Notes: generated from the letters alone by a model not told the origin. Counted from the first letter of the stretch, positions 23,206 to 35,158 are shown. The stretch is DNA of 64,000 nucleotides from Volvariella volvacea V23 (GCA_000349905.1 KB722761.1:317647-381646); one strand, 5' to 3'. Made by a program: numbers and translations.

Positions 23206-25235
23206 ATGACCATCCCAGGCGCAAAGGAAGGCATCTGCGTAGAAATTGGCGCCGAAATTGCGAGGCTCTTGGAGTTAGTCCGTCAATTACGCGTCCTGCC
23301 GTAATGAAATCGCGTGTATCAACAGACTCCCACAGGAGCTTCTCCGCGAAATCATGCAACTCGTACAAGAGGACGTCATGATTGGAAACTTAGGATATAG
23401 CTGGGTTAGGGTGGCGCAAGTCTGTCAGCATTGGAGGGGTGTAGCCCTTGACTATTCAAAACTTTGGGCGACTCTGGTGATCCCACCAAATACGGTTGAA
23501 GGGTTGGAGGAACTATGCAAGCGATCGCGGACCGCACCATTGACACTCAGCATTTCCAGCCATCTCACCCTTCGAAACTTAATAACCGAAAACGAGAAAA
23601 CACTTTACCTTCCTGGAACCCAGATGTAGGACATCTGGTCAATCCTACGACGCGAACTACACCGCACTCGGAGTCTATTATTTGCTATCGACGGAAGACT
23701 TGGAAGGGATCTATTAGAGTGTTTGCTTTTTCCCTGCCAATTGTCTCGAGTTCTTGGCAGTTGCGGGCAGCAAAACGCGGCTTGTATCCCCCCCGAAGCA
23801 TGTCGTAGCTCTCAAAGTACAGGATTTACAACGACTGCACCTCCGGCATTGCAAATTTAGATGGGACACCCTCCTATTGACGGGGTCGGAGACTCTCAAG
23901 GATTTAAAATTCGTCTCTCCTTCTAACAGATTACAATCCGATGAGCTTGACTGCCTCCTTTCTCTCCTACCGCGTCTCCAAACCCTTCGATTGGACCAAG
24001 CTCTCCCCGTCTCTGACGATACTTTTGTGGGTTGGGACGACGTCACTATTGGACAAGGTCCAATTCATCATCCATCCTTACGAAAGTTGATTCTTGGTGA
24101 CGACGCCAACCATATTGCTTCTTTCATCTCTCAGATTCAGCTCCATGATAATTTCACATTCCAATTCCGTGTATCTTCGACTTCCGCATCCTAATTTCTC
24201 GACAAAATCGCTTCTCCTGTGCTTATGTCCCCCGCGGCCTCTCGTTACTGGAAGTCTGGATTTAAATTCGCCATGAAGTGCTATACAGTAGAGGACCCCA
24301 TCCACGCGTCCGAAGTATCGTGCACGCTTGGTTCTGCCCTCACAAATGAAATTTGGTTCCAGGTTGGAACCGTGTTGCTCCCGTTCGACGATTTTTCCGG
24401 GTTATTCGAACAATGCTGCAATTTACTCACGCAGTTTTCATTCGAGAACCTTTGCGAGTTCACGATTGGAGGTCGTGTAGAAGTATCGAAGTCGATGTTC
24501 GATAAACTGTCTCAAGCCCCTAATTTCCTTACTCTCGTACTGGAGAAAGACAGTTCTGGAGTGCTTGGATTCGTCGGGGAGCTTGTTGATGGGATCCCAC
24601 AATGTAATCTAAACAAGCAAGAAACGCCTTGTGACCGTAGATTCGCGGAGGATGAAGACGATGACGATGAAAACGATGATATGAATTCTGAGGATGAAGA
24701 AACAGATGACGAGGAAAGTGAAGATGATGAAGAAAGTGAAGACGACGAGGAAACTGAGGATGAAGACAGCGAAGATGAAGAAAATGATACTGAAGATGAA
24801 GTTAGCAATGAAAACGAGTCAGGGAGTGATAACGGTGGGGTACAAGAAAATTGGGGATTGCGAGACGACGTAAAGCCCTGTCGACAATGCGAGTTTTTCG
24901 GTAAAACTTTCTTCCCTGCCCTTCGGAAGCTTGTTTTACGGGACGTCAACTTGGCAACGTGGTGGTCGGTGCATGAAGGGAGACAAAGATGCATGCATCC
25001 AGTTGCGGAGCTTATTGTTCGGAGGATACGCTGTTGTCTTGCAATAGAGAGCGTTCTCTTCGAACGATGTCTGAGCGATTGGGTATACTCGGAGAGTATA
25101 ATTGGGCGACAATTCCGGACTCTGTGTGGCGATTTCGGTCCCTCTATTAGAGTGATGCCTATGGTGCAAGGGAAGCTTTATAGCGATGCCGACACAATGG
25201 ATGATGCCTCTTCTGTCGAAACCAGCAATGAATAG
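23206..25235 (+). pseudogene. Broken tandem copy of the F-box gene
   Basis: Collinear with the intact paralogue at 25473. It begins MTIPGAKEGICVEIG and AEIARLLELVRQLR, parallel to TEIARLLDLVRQLR. The frame is lost near 23300 (TAA at 23302). The F-box (NRLPQELLREIMQLVQED, WVRVAQVCQHWRGVALD) continues in another frame until a TAG at 23627. A further segment runs 23754-24191 (LPRLQTLRLDQALP) and ends at TAA 24192. Then 24219-25235 is open to the end, with an acidic Asp/Glu/Ser tract (24640-24830) and CRQCEFFGKTFFPALRKL. Introns cannot explain all the breaks, since no splice pairs fit. The long final frame could still be translated as a truncated protein lacking the F-box. Confidence 0.75.
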
Positions 25236-25472
25236 TATAACGTATTATATTATATATCATCGACCAATCTCAACTAAGGAGCATGTTTAAGCTAATATTT
25301 CCGTTAGGTGTGCCATTAGTACCGAAACTAGAATTTCTCTTCGTCAACCTGACTTATATATACAGTGACTAAGCTTGCCTAGCTATTATAGCTTCGTGAT
25401 GGATGCAAATTTTGTACATGATTAAGCAAACGAACTTTTCACGGGAGATGCCGAACTACAGTTTCATCTACG

Positions 25473-27401
25473 ATGACCATGCTAGCCCCCATCCCCAAAA
25501 CGACAGAGAATCCATTTGCCAAAATCGACACAGAAATTGCGAGACTACTGGACCTAGTCCGCCAATTACGCGCACGTCGCAATACACTACCCACCATTAA
25601 TCGTCTTCCGCGAGAACTCCTACGAGAAATCATGCATTATGCAAAGGACAGCGTAATGACAGAGGATAGCCCTAGCTACGAGTGGATGAACGTAGCGCAG
25701 GTCTGCCAACATTGGCGGGAGGTGGCCTTGGATTGTTCCACTCTTTGGGCAACGATTTGTATTCCACCAGCAATGAAATGGATGGACGAGTTGTGCCTGC
25801 GTTCACGATCAGTCCCTCTTTCATTCGACATCTCTAGCCACGTCTTTGTAGGCTACACGGAGCGACTAGAACGCTACCTTTTCCCTTCAAAATGTACGAA
25901 AATCGCCGATCTTCTATTACGCCAACTACACCGAATTCGGGACCTTCGCCTGAACGTTGATGCAGGCGATGAGGAGCTCGTAGTGCCGTTGACTGCTCCT
26001 GCTCCAATTCTCGAACGTCTGCAGATAAATGGTTACTCCCGCGCTCTGCATTTGCCAAATGACCTCTTTTCTGCTACTGTACCAAATTTGCAACAACTCG
26101 ATCTTGAGCTTTGTTCCTTCTCCTGGAGTACACCCTTGCTCGCTGAAACACTTCAATATCTACGGATTGTCTCTCCCAAAACTCGCATACCGATGGATCA
26201 AATTATGCATATTTTAACGTCTCTTCCCCGTCTCCACCACCTTGAGTTAGATTCAGCGCTTCCCAATGGGCCTCACATAGAGTGGGAGACATTCACATTC
26301 GGATCCGGGCCTATTCAAGTCCCGGTATTGCATACATTGTCCCTCAAAGACGAAGAATGCGACAATGTTGCTGATTTCCTCTCACGGATTCATATCCATG
26401 ACACACTGCGCTTGCGACTCTGGGCGGGCGGTCCCAATTTCGGCAAATTCCTCAAAAAAGTTGCATTTCCAGCGGGGACATCGAGTCTAGCATCCACACA
26501 CATGAGCTCCGGATTCGACTTGCGCATGTCTCTTGCCCCGCTTGGGGCGGCGGGCACAGAGGAACTCTCATACGGCTTCTTTAGCGCTGGTCATCTGTGG
26601 CTTGAAATCGGTGCTCGCAGCTCTAGTGCTGAATTCCGTTTTGAATCTGGCCAAATCTGTGAAATGATTGCAGATTTGCCATTGGAGCATCTCACAGCGT
26701 GTATCGTCACCGGCTCCAGTCCCGTCCTTCAATACCCCCTGTCCCACAAGGTATCTCAGCTTCCGAATCTCAAGACCCTTGTGCTGGAAGGGACAGGAGC
26801 TGCGGTGCTGCACTTGGTTTGGACCTTAAACGAACGAATTCCTCAGTGCCAGAATCACAAACAATATGCGATGTGTGGACTCGAACTAGAGCAGGACTGG
26901 GAATCTGAGGATGAGGATGATGATATGGACGGAGAGAGTGAAAGTCTTGTGGGCGATGGTGACGATGAGGGTGGTGACCTGGTGGAGGGTGCCTCCGTGT
27001 CCAAGAGTGCATCCACGATTGCTAGCTACCGGAGTTTGCTGGAAGACGCAATGCCCTGCCAAGGATGCAATAGTCTGGGCCAGACATTTTTCCCGGCATT
27101 GGAGGACCTTATCGTTCGAGAAGTGAATCTATTGAAGTGGTGGATGGCAAGTAAAACAATGTCAAGTATGAACCCTCTAGTGGAGTTCGTGGTTAGGAGG
27201 ATACGCTGTGGCCTTCTGATCAAGGAAATCAGGTTCGAGCCGGGGGACTGGCAAAGGGATTGGCCTTCGTCAGAACAATCTCTTCAAGACCTATTTGATG
27301 ATCTCTGTGGTGAATTTAGCCCTACGATCATCGTGAAGCACCCCGTATCGCTGTCGAATGACGAAGAGGATGGAGAAGCCGCAGATCAAGGAGCTTTCTA
27401 A
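25473..27401 (+). CDS. F-box protein (intact, tandem copy)
   Basis: Single exon of 642 residues. A short coiled-coil-like helix (IDTEIARLLDLVRQLRARR, residues about 17-36) precedes the F-box (INRLPRELLREIMHYAKD, residues about 43-60), followed by WMNVAQVCQHWREVALD. The middle is leucine-rich, with repeated LPRLHHLELD-like strands. Near the C-terminus an acidic segment (SEDEDDDMDGESES) precedes a CxxC pair (MPCQGCNSLGQTFFPALED) and the closing motif VVRRIRCGLLIKEIRFE. It is expected to act as a substrate adaptor in an SCF complex through Skp1; the substrate is unknown. The same architecture in neighbouring broken copies shows local duplication. The in-frame ATG at 25473 matches the start in the broken copy. 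Confidence 0.82.
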   Translation: MTMLAPIPKTTENPFAKIDTEIARLLDLVRQLRARRNTLPTINRLPRELLREIMHYAKDSVMTEDSPSYEWMNVAQVCQHWREVALDCSTLWATICIPPAMKWMDELCLRSRSVPLSFDISSHVFVGYTERLERYLFPSKCTKIADLLLRQLHRIRDLRLNVDAGDEELVVPLTAPAPILERLQINGYSRALHLPNDLFSATVPNLQQLDLELCSFSWSTPLLAETLQYLRIVSPKTRIPMDQIMHILTSLPRLHHLELDSALPNGPHIEWETFTFGSGPIQVPVLHTLSLKDEECDNVADFLSRIHIHDTLRLRLWAGGPNFGKFLKKVAFPAGTSSLASTHMSSGFDLRMSLAPLGAAGTEELSYGFFSAGHLWLEIGARSSSAEFRFESGQICEMIADLPLEHLTACIVTGSSPVLQYPLSHKVSQLPNLKTLVLEGTGAAVLHLVWTLNERIPQCQNHKQYAMCGLELEQDWESEDEDDDMDGESESLVGDGDDEGGDLVEGASVSKSASTIASYRSLLEDAMPCQGCNSLGQTFFPALEDLIVREVNLLKWWMASKTMSSMNPLVEFVVRRIRCGLLIKEIRFEPGDWQRDWPSSEQSLQDLFDDLCGEFSPTIIVKHPVSLSNDEEDGEAADQGAF

Positions 27402-27829
27402 CTTCGAGGATGGGTTAACTTGTTTCACTAATAAACGATCGCACAAAATTCAACGCATTGTTATTCTTTTAGTTTGTTGTAACTCTCACTCCTGTCCCCA
27501 GTCGAGCAATATAATTCTAGTAGCAACACATTAAATGTCTCGTGGCGACGCTCAATTAAGTCCACTCTACCACTGAATACTAGAGAATTCACCAATGTGG
27601 CAGCGTCGTGCTGTTGCTGGCGATATAATGACGGAAATCGGATTGAACTCTGCAGTTTTCAATGCTATAGGTAATTTTAAATGCAGATAATCGTCATTGA
27701 CGTTTTTGGTGCTATTAACTGATGCACGACATACATAGGGTTCAAGGGTCTACCACAAATAATTGTACAGCCCGGGTATATAGGTATCTATATTAGTACA
27801 AAATAAATGTAATTAGCATTGCTGCCTTT
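27402..27829. other. Convergent intergenic region
   Basis: AT-rich spacer between the 3' ends of the F-box gene and the first M28 gene; no feature seen. Confidence 0.4.
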
Positions 27830-29357
27830 TTATTCGTGAATATCATCGCTCTCCGAGTCGTGTTCCTCCACAGTCCAAGGCAGAATTCCCAACGCGTCAG
27901 CCTCAGCATAAACATTAGTCTCGTTCCACCTAGGAATCAACTTCTGCCCATCAACAGCCAGCCGACCAAGGACATGAGCAGCCGCTTTCGCGTTCTTGAA
28001 CAACACCGTCGAGTTGTGGTTGTCGTAACCGTCGCAGTTCTGGTGATAGCAGGGGTCTTGTTCAAAACCAGTACCGGTGTGCAAGCCGCCCACTGGGATG
28101 CCTCTCGACATGAAGCTGGCGTAGTCGCTACCACCAGTGAAGACCGCAGGGGTGACTGGGACGCGTTCCCTTTTCTCTAGGTAATTGAAGAATAGCTCCT
28201 CGATCGCATCGCTGCCAGCTGGGCCAGCAAGACCGTGAGTATCGCCATCACCGTCGAATACACCAAAGTATCCGCGTGAAACCATGTCGAAGTTGAGGTA
28301 GGCAAGGATATTCGCAAGCTCGTCGTGGGGGAGAGTGGAGACGTAGTGGCGGGAACCGAGTAGTCCATTCTCTTCGGCACCCCAGAACATGAAGCGAAGC
28401 TTGTTGCGTGTGCGGTACTTGGACGCTGCGGTCAAGACCTCCAAGACGAGCGAAGTGCCGGATCCATCATCGTTGATGCCAGCTCCCGCTTGAACAGAAT
28501 CAAGGTGGGCGCCAATCTGCAAATGAAAAGCGGATTGATGGTGATAAGGTTGGGATCATGTGTGTTACTCGGAGCAAACATGCACGTACTACAACGACCG
28601 TATTGGGATCTCCATCTTTAGTCTCGGCAATCACATTCCACGTCTTGCGATCTTCAATCGTCTGTATATGCTTGAAGTACACCTCAAGACTCTCTCCAGC
28701 CTCCAAGCGGGCCTTCCAAGCCTCTCCGTTAGACAAGTGAATGAAACCAGAAGGGCGGTATCCGACCGGGTCAGGAGCACCCAAGCCACCTGATGTAGGC
28801 GTTGTAGGAAGGTCGTGGTAAATGAGCACGGCGGCGGCGCCAGCCTGTACAGCCGGCCGAACACGACCAGCTAGCGTGGTTTGATCCGGGCACCGGAAAC
28901 GCTGCACCAACACTATCTTATCCCGCACATCTAACCCATCATACCCAGAGACATCGCAACCAGCAGCACCCGCCGGTCCCAAAGCCAACTCTGCCGTAAG
29001 ACCTTCAGGCGAGGTACTTGGGGAATAAGCCAACCCATGAACGTGAACCGGTTCCTCTCCAACCACCCTCAACTCTATATCCTCGACAATTGCGAAAAGC
29101 GCTTCGAATTCTTGCTCTCGAACGTCGATGTTGCGTAGTCGTCGAGCTCGATTGATGATATAGTCAGCACTAGCTCGGTATCCGGGAAGACCGAATGCAC
29201 GATTGCCGCCGTTGTTCTTTGCGATCTCGGCCAGGTCCCATAGGTTCTTGCTGAGTGCTCGTTCTTGTATGTGAGAGACTAGAGCGGAGGATGAGATGTC
29301 CTTTGTTGCTAGTACAAAGGGGAGGAGGGGAAGTAATAGAGCGAATTTAGGACGCAT
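27830..29357 (-). CDS. Secreted M28 aminopeptidase, copy 1
   Basis: Two exons, 28590-29357 (256 codons) and 27830-28516 (228 codons plus stop), joined by a 73-nt phase-0 intron: 484 residues. The signal peptide is FALLLPLLPFVLA. A protease-associated domain occupies the middle ([28 protein letters not shown]). The second exon holds the M28 zinc ligands in order: AHLDSV (His about 260), GINDDGSG (Asp about 272), [19 protein letters not shown] and DPCYHQNCDGYDN. All catalytic residues are present. It resembles Streptomyces-type and fungal secreted leucine aminopeptidases that trim N-terminal residues from extracellular peptides. The start is supported by a TATAAA 46 bases upstream. It is a tandem paralogue of the gene at 30608. 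Confidence 0.93.
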
Positions 29358-29402
29358 GCTTGTGTTTGGAAAATGAAGGGCTGTACGACTTGAGGGATAT
29401 TC

Positions 29403-29408
29403 TTTATA
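29403..29408 (-). promoter_or_regulatory. TATA box of M28 copy 1
   Basis: TATAAA on the minus strand, 46 bases before the ATG at 29357. The spacing mirrors the element before copy 2. Confidence 0.5.
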
Positions 29409-30607
29409 CTCTCCCTCTCTGCTGAAAATCGAGTGGGTATCCCATGACGCCCTTGTGGAGAGCAACACAAGCAATTGGTAATGCTGATAGAATGTCGGTT
29501 AGAATTGATAGTAAGTTGATGGGCTGTATCGTTAGTCGAGGTTCTTCCCCATACTACACGCGGACCGTCGGGACACTGCGTGGGTAGCCTATCGGCTAAC
29601 GAGTTGGCGGAAGAAACAACCTGAAATGGGGTTGGGACAAGACAATCAAGTCAGCGATGCTGCATCCCAAGAACGCGATTCTATGGCACCTTTTCTTGAC
29701 GATATGGCAAAATGAAGACTCACATTGTCAGTACATTTGAGAAGAACACTGCCTCATGAAAGAAGCACGCTGAGCCATGTGGGTCGTCACTGATATATCG
29801 GCAATGGATCGAAATGGTTACCCCATCCATCGAGCAGCTGGCGCGACTCATGATTCTTCAATTAAGAACCCGCCCAGCACTTCTGTGTGTTACCACCAAC
29901 GCATGGCCCACTAGTAGACTCGGAAGTGCTTGGGCGTCCGCCGCCCCAACCAAGTGGTACTACTTCATTCGAGATAACGCCAACTTTTTTGCGCGCCGGA
30001 TACCTGATGAAGTTGAGCTGGCAAGGAGCTCAGCACCTCTTCGCAGAATGTGGGTCGGCGAGCCTCAAGCGTCTATTCAGTCCATCGCAACTGCTGATGG
30101 CGATTCAATCCCTGTTAGTCCAAGGGATAATTGCCTCATGGGTATCTGGGAATAAGCACTAAATCGTACTTACTCCCGTCAGCGAAATCTATAGAGAGCC
30201 TTTGGCCCCACCGTGCGCGGCGACGGACGAGAGCGACCTCCATGGAATACTGGCGTTGAGTTTGTGATCCAGATCAAAGTTTGCTGATCCGCGGCTCGGC
30301 GACCCTGTGTTTAAGTAATCCCGGCCCGCCCCGGTGGGTCCGTTTCCCCTTGAGTCATCGAACAGACACACTGGCCCGCCAGCGGTCGTTCCAGCTTCGA
30401 TTTAGGCTTCGCGCCTCCAACGCGAAATGTGGTTGCCACTCCATGTCCGGGAGGCAATGCAGTCTCGTCGAGGCAAGTGGGTGACTTACGTTGAACAAGC
30501 TTAAAGCACTCAAACATCGTTCAAAGGAGAAGACACCGAGTACAAGAGAAGAATAAATATAGTGCACTTTAGTGGGTATGGGATTACATGAAGGTAGTTG
30601 TGTAATT
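29409..30607. other. Spacer between the M28 tandem copies
   Basis: About 1.2 kb. It contains the promoter of copy 1 and the 3' flank of copy 2. Open frames around 29814-30484 lack coding support. Confidence 0.4.
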
Positions 30608-32145
30608 TTAAATCTCGTCATGACCACATCCAACATGCCCATCCTCATGGACCTCCTCAGCGACCGAAGCAGCAACACGGGCGCCAGAGGCAGCAGCAGC
30701 GGGCTTCCACCTGGGGATCAACTTGGTTCCATCGATAGCCAAGCGACCGAGGATATGTGCGGCAGCACGAGCGTTCTTGGTCAAAACGGTGGCGTTGTGG
30801 TTGTCGTAGCCGTCGCAAGCTTGGTGGTAGCATGGGTCCTGCTCGACACCAGTACCGGTGAACAAACCACCAACAGGGATACCCCTATCCTTCCAAGCGA
30901 CGTAGTCAGTTCCACCAGTGAAGCCAACGGGGGTGGTGGTGACGGATTCCTTGCTCTCGAGGTACTTGACAAAGAGGTCCTCGATGACGTCGCTGCCAGC
31001 GGGACCAACATCTCCGAAAGTGCTACCATCACCATCGAAAACGCCAAAGAATCCCCGAGAGACCATGTCAAAGTTGATGTAGGCGAGGACCTTCTTAGCC
31101 TGGGCGTCCGGGAGGTTGGCGACGTGGAAGCGAGAGCCGAGAAGACCATTCTCCTCAGCACCCCACCAGTGGAAGCGAATCTTGTTGCGGGAGATGGGGA
31201 ACTTGACGACTGCCCTGAGGAGCTCGAGGATGAGGGAAGTACCAGAGCCATCGTCGTTGATACCAGGCGCAGCTTGGACGGAATCAAGATGTGCGCCAAC
31301 CTAATCATCCCATCATCCCATCAGTCCTGATAGTGAGCAATCTGGGGAATCAGATGACTTACAGCAATAACCGTGTTCGGATCGCCAAATTTGGTCTCGG
31401 CAATCACATTCCAAGTCTGCCTGGTCTCGATAACTTGGATTTGCTTCCAGAACACAGTAATGTCCTCGCCAGCTTCCAAACGGGCCTTGAGGGCCAAACC
31501 GTCGGACTGGTAGATCCAGCCAGTGGGGCGGTAGCCAACGGGATCGGGTGCGCTGAGGGTACCGGCAGTGGGCTTGGTGGCGTCAAAGTTGTAGATGATG
31601 ACACCAGCAGCACCAGCAGCGACTGCAGGGCGAACACGACCAGCAAAAGTCGTCTGATCGGGGCAGCGGAAACGGTCGATGAGAACAATCTTGTCCTTGA
31701 CATCGAGGCCCTCGTAGCCTGTGACGCTGCAGCCAGCCGCGCCCTCAGGCCCCAAGACCAAAGGAGCGGTGATGCCCTCGGGAGGGGTGCTGGGAGAGTA
31801 GGTCAAGCCGTAAACGTAGAAACCCTCTTCGGCACCAGCCTCTCGGAAATCGATTTCCTCGACGCGCTGGAAGAGAGCGTCGAATTCTTCAAGGCGGTAG
31901 TCGATGAGCAGGCGATATTTACGGAGGTTGCTGACAATGAAGTCGACGCTAGCCTTGTAACCGGAGAGACCGAAGGCGCGGTTACCACCGTTTGCCCTAG
32001 CGATTTTGTCGAGCTCCCATAGGTTGGCGCTGAGACCCTTCTGGCTGATGTCGGAGACGAGAAGGGAGGAGTAGATGGGGGGGATGGGGAAGGTGGCGAG
32101 GGAGAGTGGGAGAAGGCTGAGGACGAAGGTGGTAGTAAGACGCAT
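30608..32145 (-). CDS. Secreted M28 aminopeptidase, copy 2
   Basis: Two exons, 31363-32145 (261 codons) and 30608-31300 (230 codons plus stop), with a 62-nt phase-0 intron at the same protein position as in copy 1: 491 residues. The signal peptide is [13 protein letters not shown]. The PA-type insert reads [16 protein letters not shown] and [11 protein letters not shown]. The zinc-site motifs are [43 protein letters not shown] and [13 protein letters not shown], all intact. The C-terminus is His/Glu-rich ([16 protein letters not shown]), unlike copy 1 but like copy 3 at the right edge. Strong codon bias (C/G at third positions) suggests high expression. A long open frame runs antisense to most of it, a by-product of that bias. 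Confidence 0.94.
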
Positions 32146-32184
32146 GATGGGCCTTGGAGAGCTGATAGCAATCGCGAGCCTCCG

Positions 32185-32191
32185 ATTTATA
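32185..32191 (-). promoter_or_regulatory. TATA box of M28 copy 2
   Basis: TATAAAT on the minus strand, 40 bases before the ATG at 32145. Confidence 0.5.
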
Positions 32192-33488
32192 GGACGCTTG
32201 GGCCTGTCATAGTTCGGTTGAAGTTTTTACTCTTCTACAGGAGTTCATAAGGTCCATGATATCCGCTCGTCGTCGGTATGATTATGATCAAGCCCTAGCT
32301 GTCGCAATCCGGAACCTTGCTAGCGGTACCTCGTAGAACCATGCGGGACCTCTGGGCTTAGCGTGGGGTAATTCCTTGGTCATCCTATCTGTCATAAAGT
32401 AGCAGATTAAACGACTCGAAGGTGGTTTGTCCAGTTGCCGAGTCATGTGGAACGGAACAAGTACCCAGTCACCGGCTTGAGGCCATTCTGTGTTGGGCTC
32501 CGAGCGCTCAAGAAGTTGGAATGTTGGACAGGGAAGTAGAAGTACAGAGGATGTATCTGCAGTGGGCGGGAGGTGGGCCATGTGGGGCAGCTGATAACAC
32601 GGACGTATATTCCTTGGCCATACCATGTGCACACGACTTCTTCACCGAAGTAGGGGCGTTGCGAGCTTCGCGAATTAACCCCAGATGGGGGGATAAATTA
32701 CAGCACGCTGGGCATTCCGTGCGATAAGTGGGTGAGTTGGTGGTGTGGGGGAAAGCTGAACAACGCCAAGCACTTCGGCTCAACAAATTCTCACAAACAA
32801 CTCAATGCCAAAATGCGTGCAAGGTGCATTCAACGTGACCCACGGATATGCTTATATCGCCTCATTCTGCTCTGTCATAGCGCAAGGGGGCGAGAATCAT
32901 TTCAACCAAGATCGTTGGGGAAGAGCTGCAAAGATGTAATTCACCGAAGTACGGTGATTACTACCAGATCGAGATTTCGTGTGGAACCCACACTTCCGAC
33001 CAACGAAGCTCATTCCTGGTGGACTGCACCTTCGCCGCCATTCTAAACGCAAGCACCAGTACTTTCATCGCGCGTCCGTTACTAGGAAGTAAAACCTATG
33101 GCTCGCCGACGATAAGATAAGCTAACCCACACATTCACCCGTAAACCTAAATTGGCGATATTCTCGTCATCGGCAGCGCAGCTCGGAAGTGCGGAGTGAC
33201 GCCCATCACGTTCAGATTGACCACATGAAGTTTTATGAAGAGAAGGAGCGCTGAATATTGTCATGGCTACTGATCGATCCGGGGCGTATTAGCAAGTAGC
33301 CTGATTCAAACTCGCAAAATGGACCTGAGGGGTAGTTGTGCTGCGTATGTAGGAGAGGGTTGTGCGCTCAGTCTAGGAGTTTGAGATAATAGTGGTGCAC
33401 GGACAGTGGCACGAATACCTTCTACCGTGGGAGGATGAGGTAGATAACAACTTCAATGAGCCATGCGGAACAGCGACAAGCGAATGAC
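32192..33488. other. Intergenic region
   Basis: About 1.3 kb without a supportable gene. Short overlapping frames at 32288-32786 have no coding character. Confidence 0.4.
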
Positions 33489-35158
33489 TCAAGAATCCAT
33501 ATCAACATCTTTGCTCTCCCCGGAGCTATCTTGTTCCCCTTCAGCCGTTTGCTCAACGCCAATAGATCCCGCAGGCCGCCACACATTGCCCGACGTGGCC
33601 TTCCACAATCTGACTCGCCCGTCGTTTCCGGCAGAAGAAAGTATCGTTCTAACACCTGTCAATCAATGAATGCGCCAAGAACTGAGCTGTCGGAGAAACG
33701 AACCCTGTGATATTCCACTCTACACGACCAACAGCAGATCTGAGTTTTTCGCCGTAGGTAAATGACCGTGTCAGGAGAAATGGTGGGCAAAGTCTTACTT
33801 GTGGTGGTCAAAGTCTGCGACCATGCTAGCCGTCCATTTATGGTCGTCCGCCTCTCCAGTTTCATCCAGCTCGACATCATCAGCGGGTTTTATCTTGAAT
33901 ATCCGGACATGGCCATCTCTTCCACCTGCAGCGAGCAGGTGGTATGAACGCCCACATGATGGAGCCCACGCAACGGTAGTCGCTGAAAATGGAACTGGAC
34001 CAGAATCTGGGTCAGAGGCAGTAGTTGCTGTCGTGTGTTGGGCAGGGGATCCATTTCCGTCACTAAGGGAAGTGTCCAGAGACAATATTGTTGTGGGTCT
34101 TCTTGAGGCGGATATGTGTACAATCTGATGAGTTCACCGACACCAGGAAAAAAAAACGTGATGGTTAGTTCAGATTTGGCGATAACGACTTTGTTACCTG
34201 CCTTGACAATAGGATTCACGCCACACGCCACCGCAAGTACTTCTCCCCAGTAATGCTCCTTGCACCAGGACAAACACCAACCCCCATCGGCCTCCCTGTT
34301 GTTTGGACCAGAGCGCGATGAGCCACCATTACCTGTTTGTTGCTGCTGGAGTGCTTGCGCGACAGCGTGCGGGTGTGGGACGTCCACTGGGACATGTGTT
34401 TGCGTGGGAGTGGCAAGTGCGAGAGTGTGCGACCGAGAGTGGGAAGTCGGTGATGATGAAAGAGGTAGGCTGAGAACGTCGACTTCTTCAATAAGTTGCC
34501 AATTGGTTACAGAGGGTTGTTCGAGGCACTCGTAGATGCGCAGGAAGTTATCCGACGAGATTGTTGCCTGGCAGGCACGGGTGAGAACAGAAGAGGAAAA
34601 GCGTTGAACCTCGTACCAACTTCAAACCCAGCCTATGTGGAGCAAACTCGACGGATCGCACTGTGCCACGAGCATCTAACAAAACCGCACGCTCCACCCA
34701 TCTCGAAGAACTTGTCGTGGAGTTTGCTGGGCCTGTTCCATTGACTTGCGGGATGTCCGTATGTCCGCCATGCGATACTCGCTCCCAGATCTTGACCGTT
34801 CGGTCGAAGGACGACGAAGCGATGATGGTTCCGAACTCTGGATGAGCCCATGACAATTTTGATACTGCAGCATCGTGAGCCTGAAGGTTCACGCGTAAGA
34901 CGCGTCGTATGCAAGAGCGAAGCGTCACTAACCTTCCAATCGTCCTCCACATTCCATGAGCCGTTGGACTCGTCGAATTGCCATATTTTGATTCTGAACT
35001 CAAAGCCACATCAACACCAATTGTTGGTCAATTAAAGCAGTGATCCAACTCCACCTCTGGTCTAGGCTTGATGTAGCCAAACGCTCCCCGTAGAAGTCGT
35101 ACGCCGCGTCGGTTATCAAGTCGTTGTGAGCAATAGGAATCACTCCAGATTGAAGCAT
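33489..35158 (-). CDS. SEH1: Nucleoporin SEH1, WD40 protein
   Basis: Seven exons: 35055-35158, 34933-34993, 34617-34880, 34202-34567, 33799-34124, 33704-33739, 33489-33648, giving 438 residues. Diagnostic blades: AHNDLITDAAYDFYGERLAT and RIKIWQFDESNGSW; AHDAAVSKLSWAHPEFGTII with SSFDRTVKIWE; VRSVEFAPHRLGLKLATIS; an insert with a Gln run (ALQQQQTGNGG) before WCKEHYWGEVLAVACG; VAWAPSCGRSYHLLAAGGRD; and VEWNITGTILSSAGNDGRV. The order and wording match SEH1 rather than SEC13. The protein belongs to the Nup84/Nup107 scaffold of the nuclear pore and to the SEA/GATOR2 complex at the vacuole. Intron 4 (34125-34201) only keeps the frame if spliced as GC-AG. The ATG at 35158 follows a run without in-frame alternatives. 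Confidence 0.93.

Noticed and set aside
24512..24994. Minus-strand poly-Ser frame
   Set aside because: It is the complement of the acidic Asp/Glu tract on the plus strand.
30572..32022. Two long plus-strand open frames (252 and 243 codons) antisense to M28 copy 2
   Set aside because: They are mirror products of strong third-position bias in the M28 gene; no start context, splice sites or domains.
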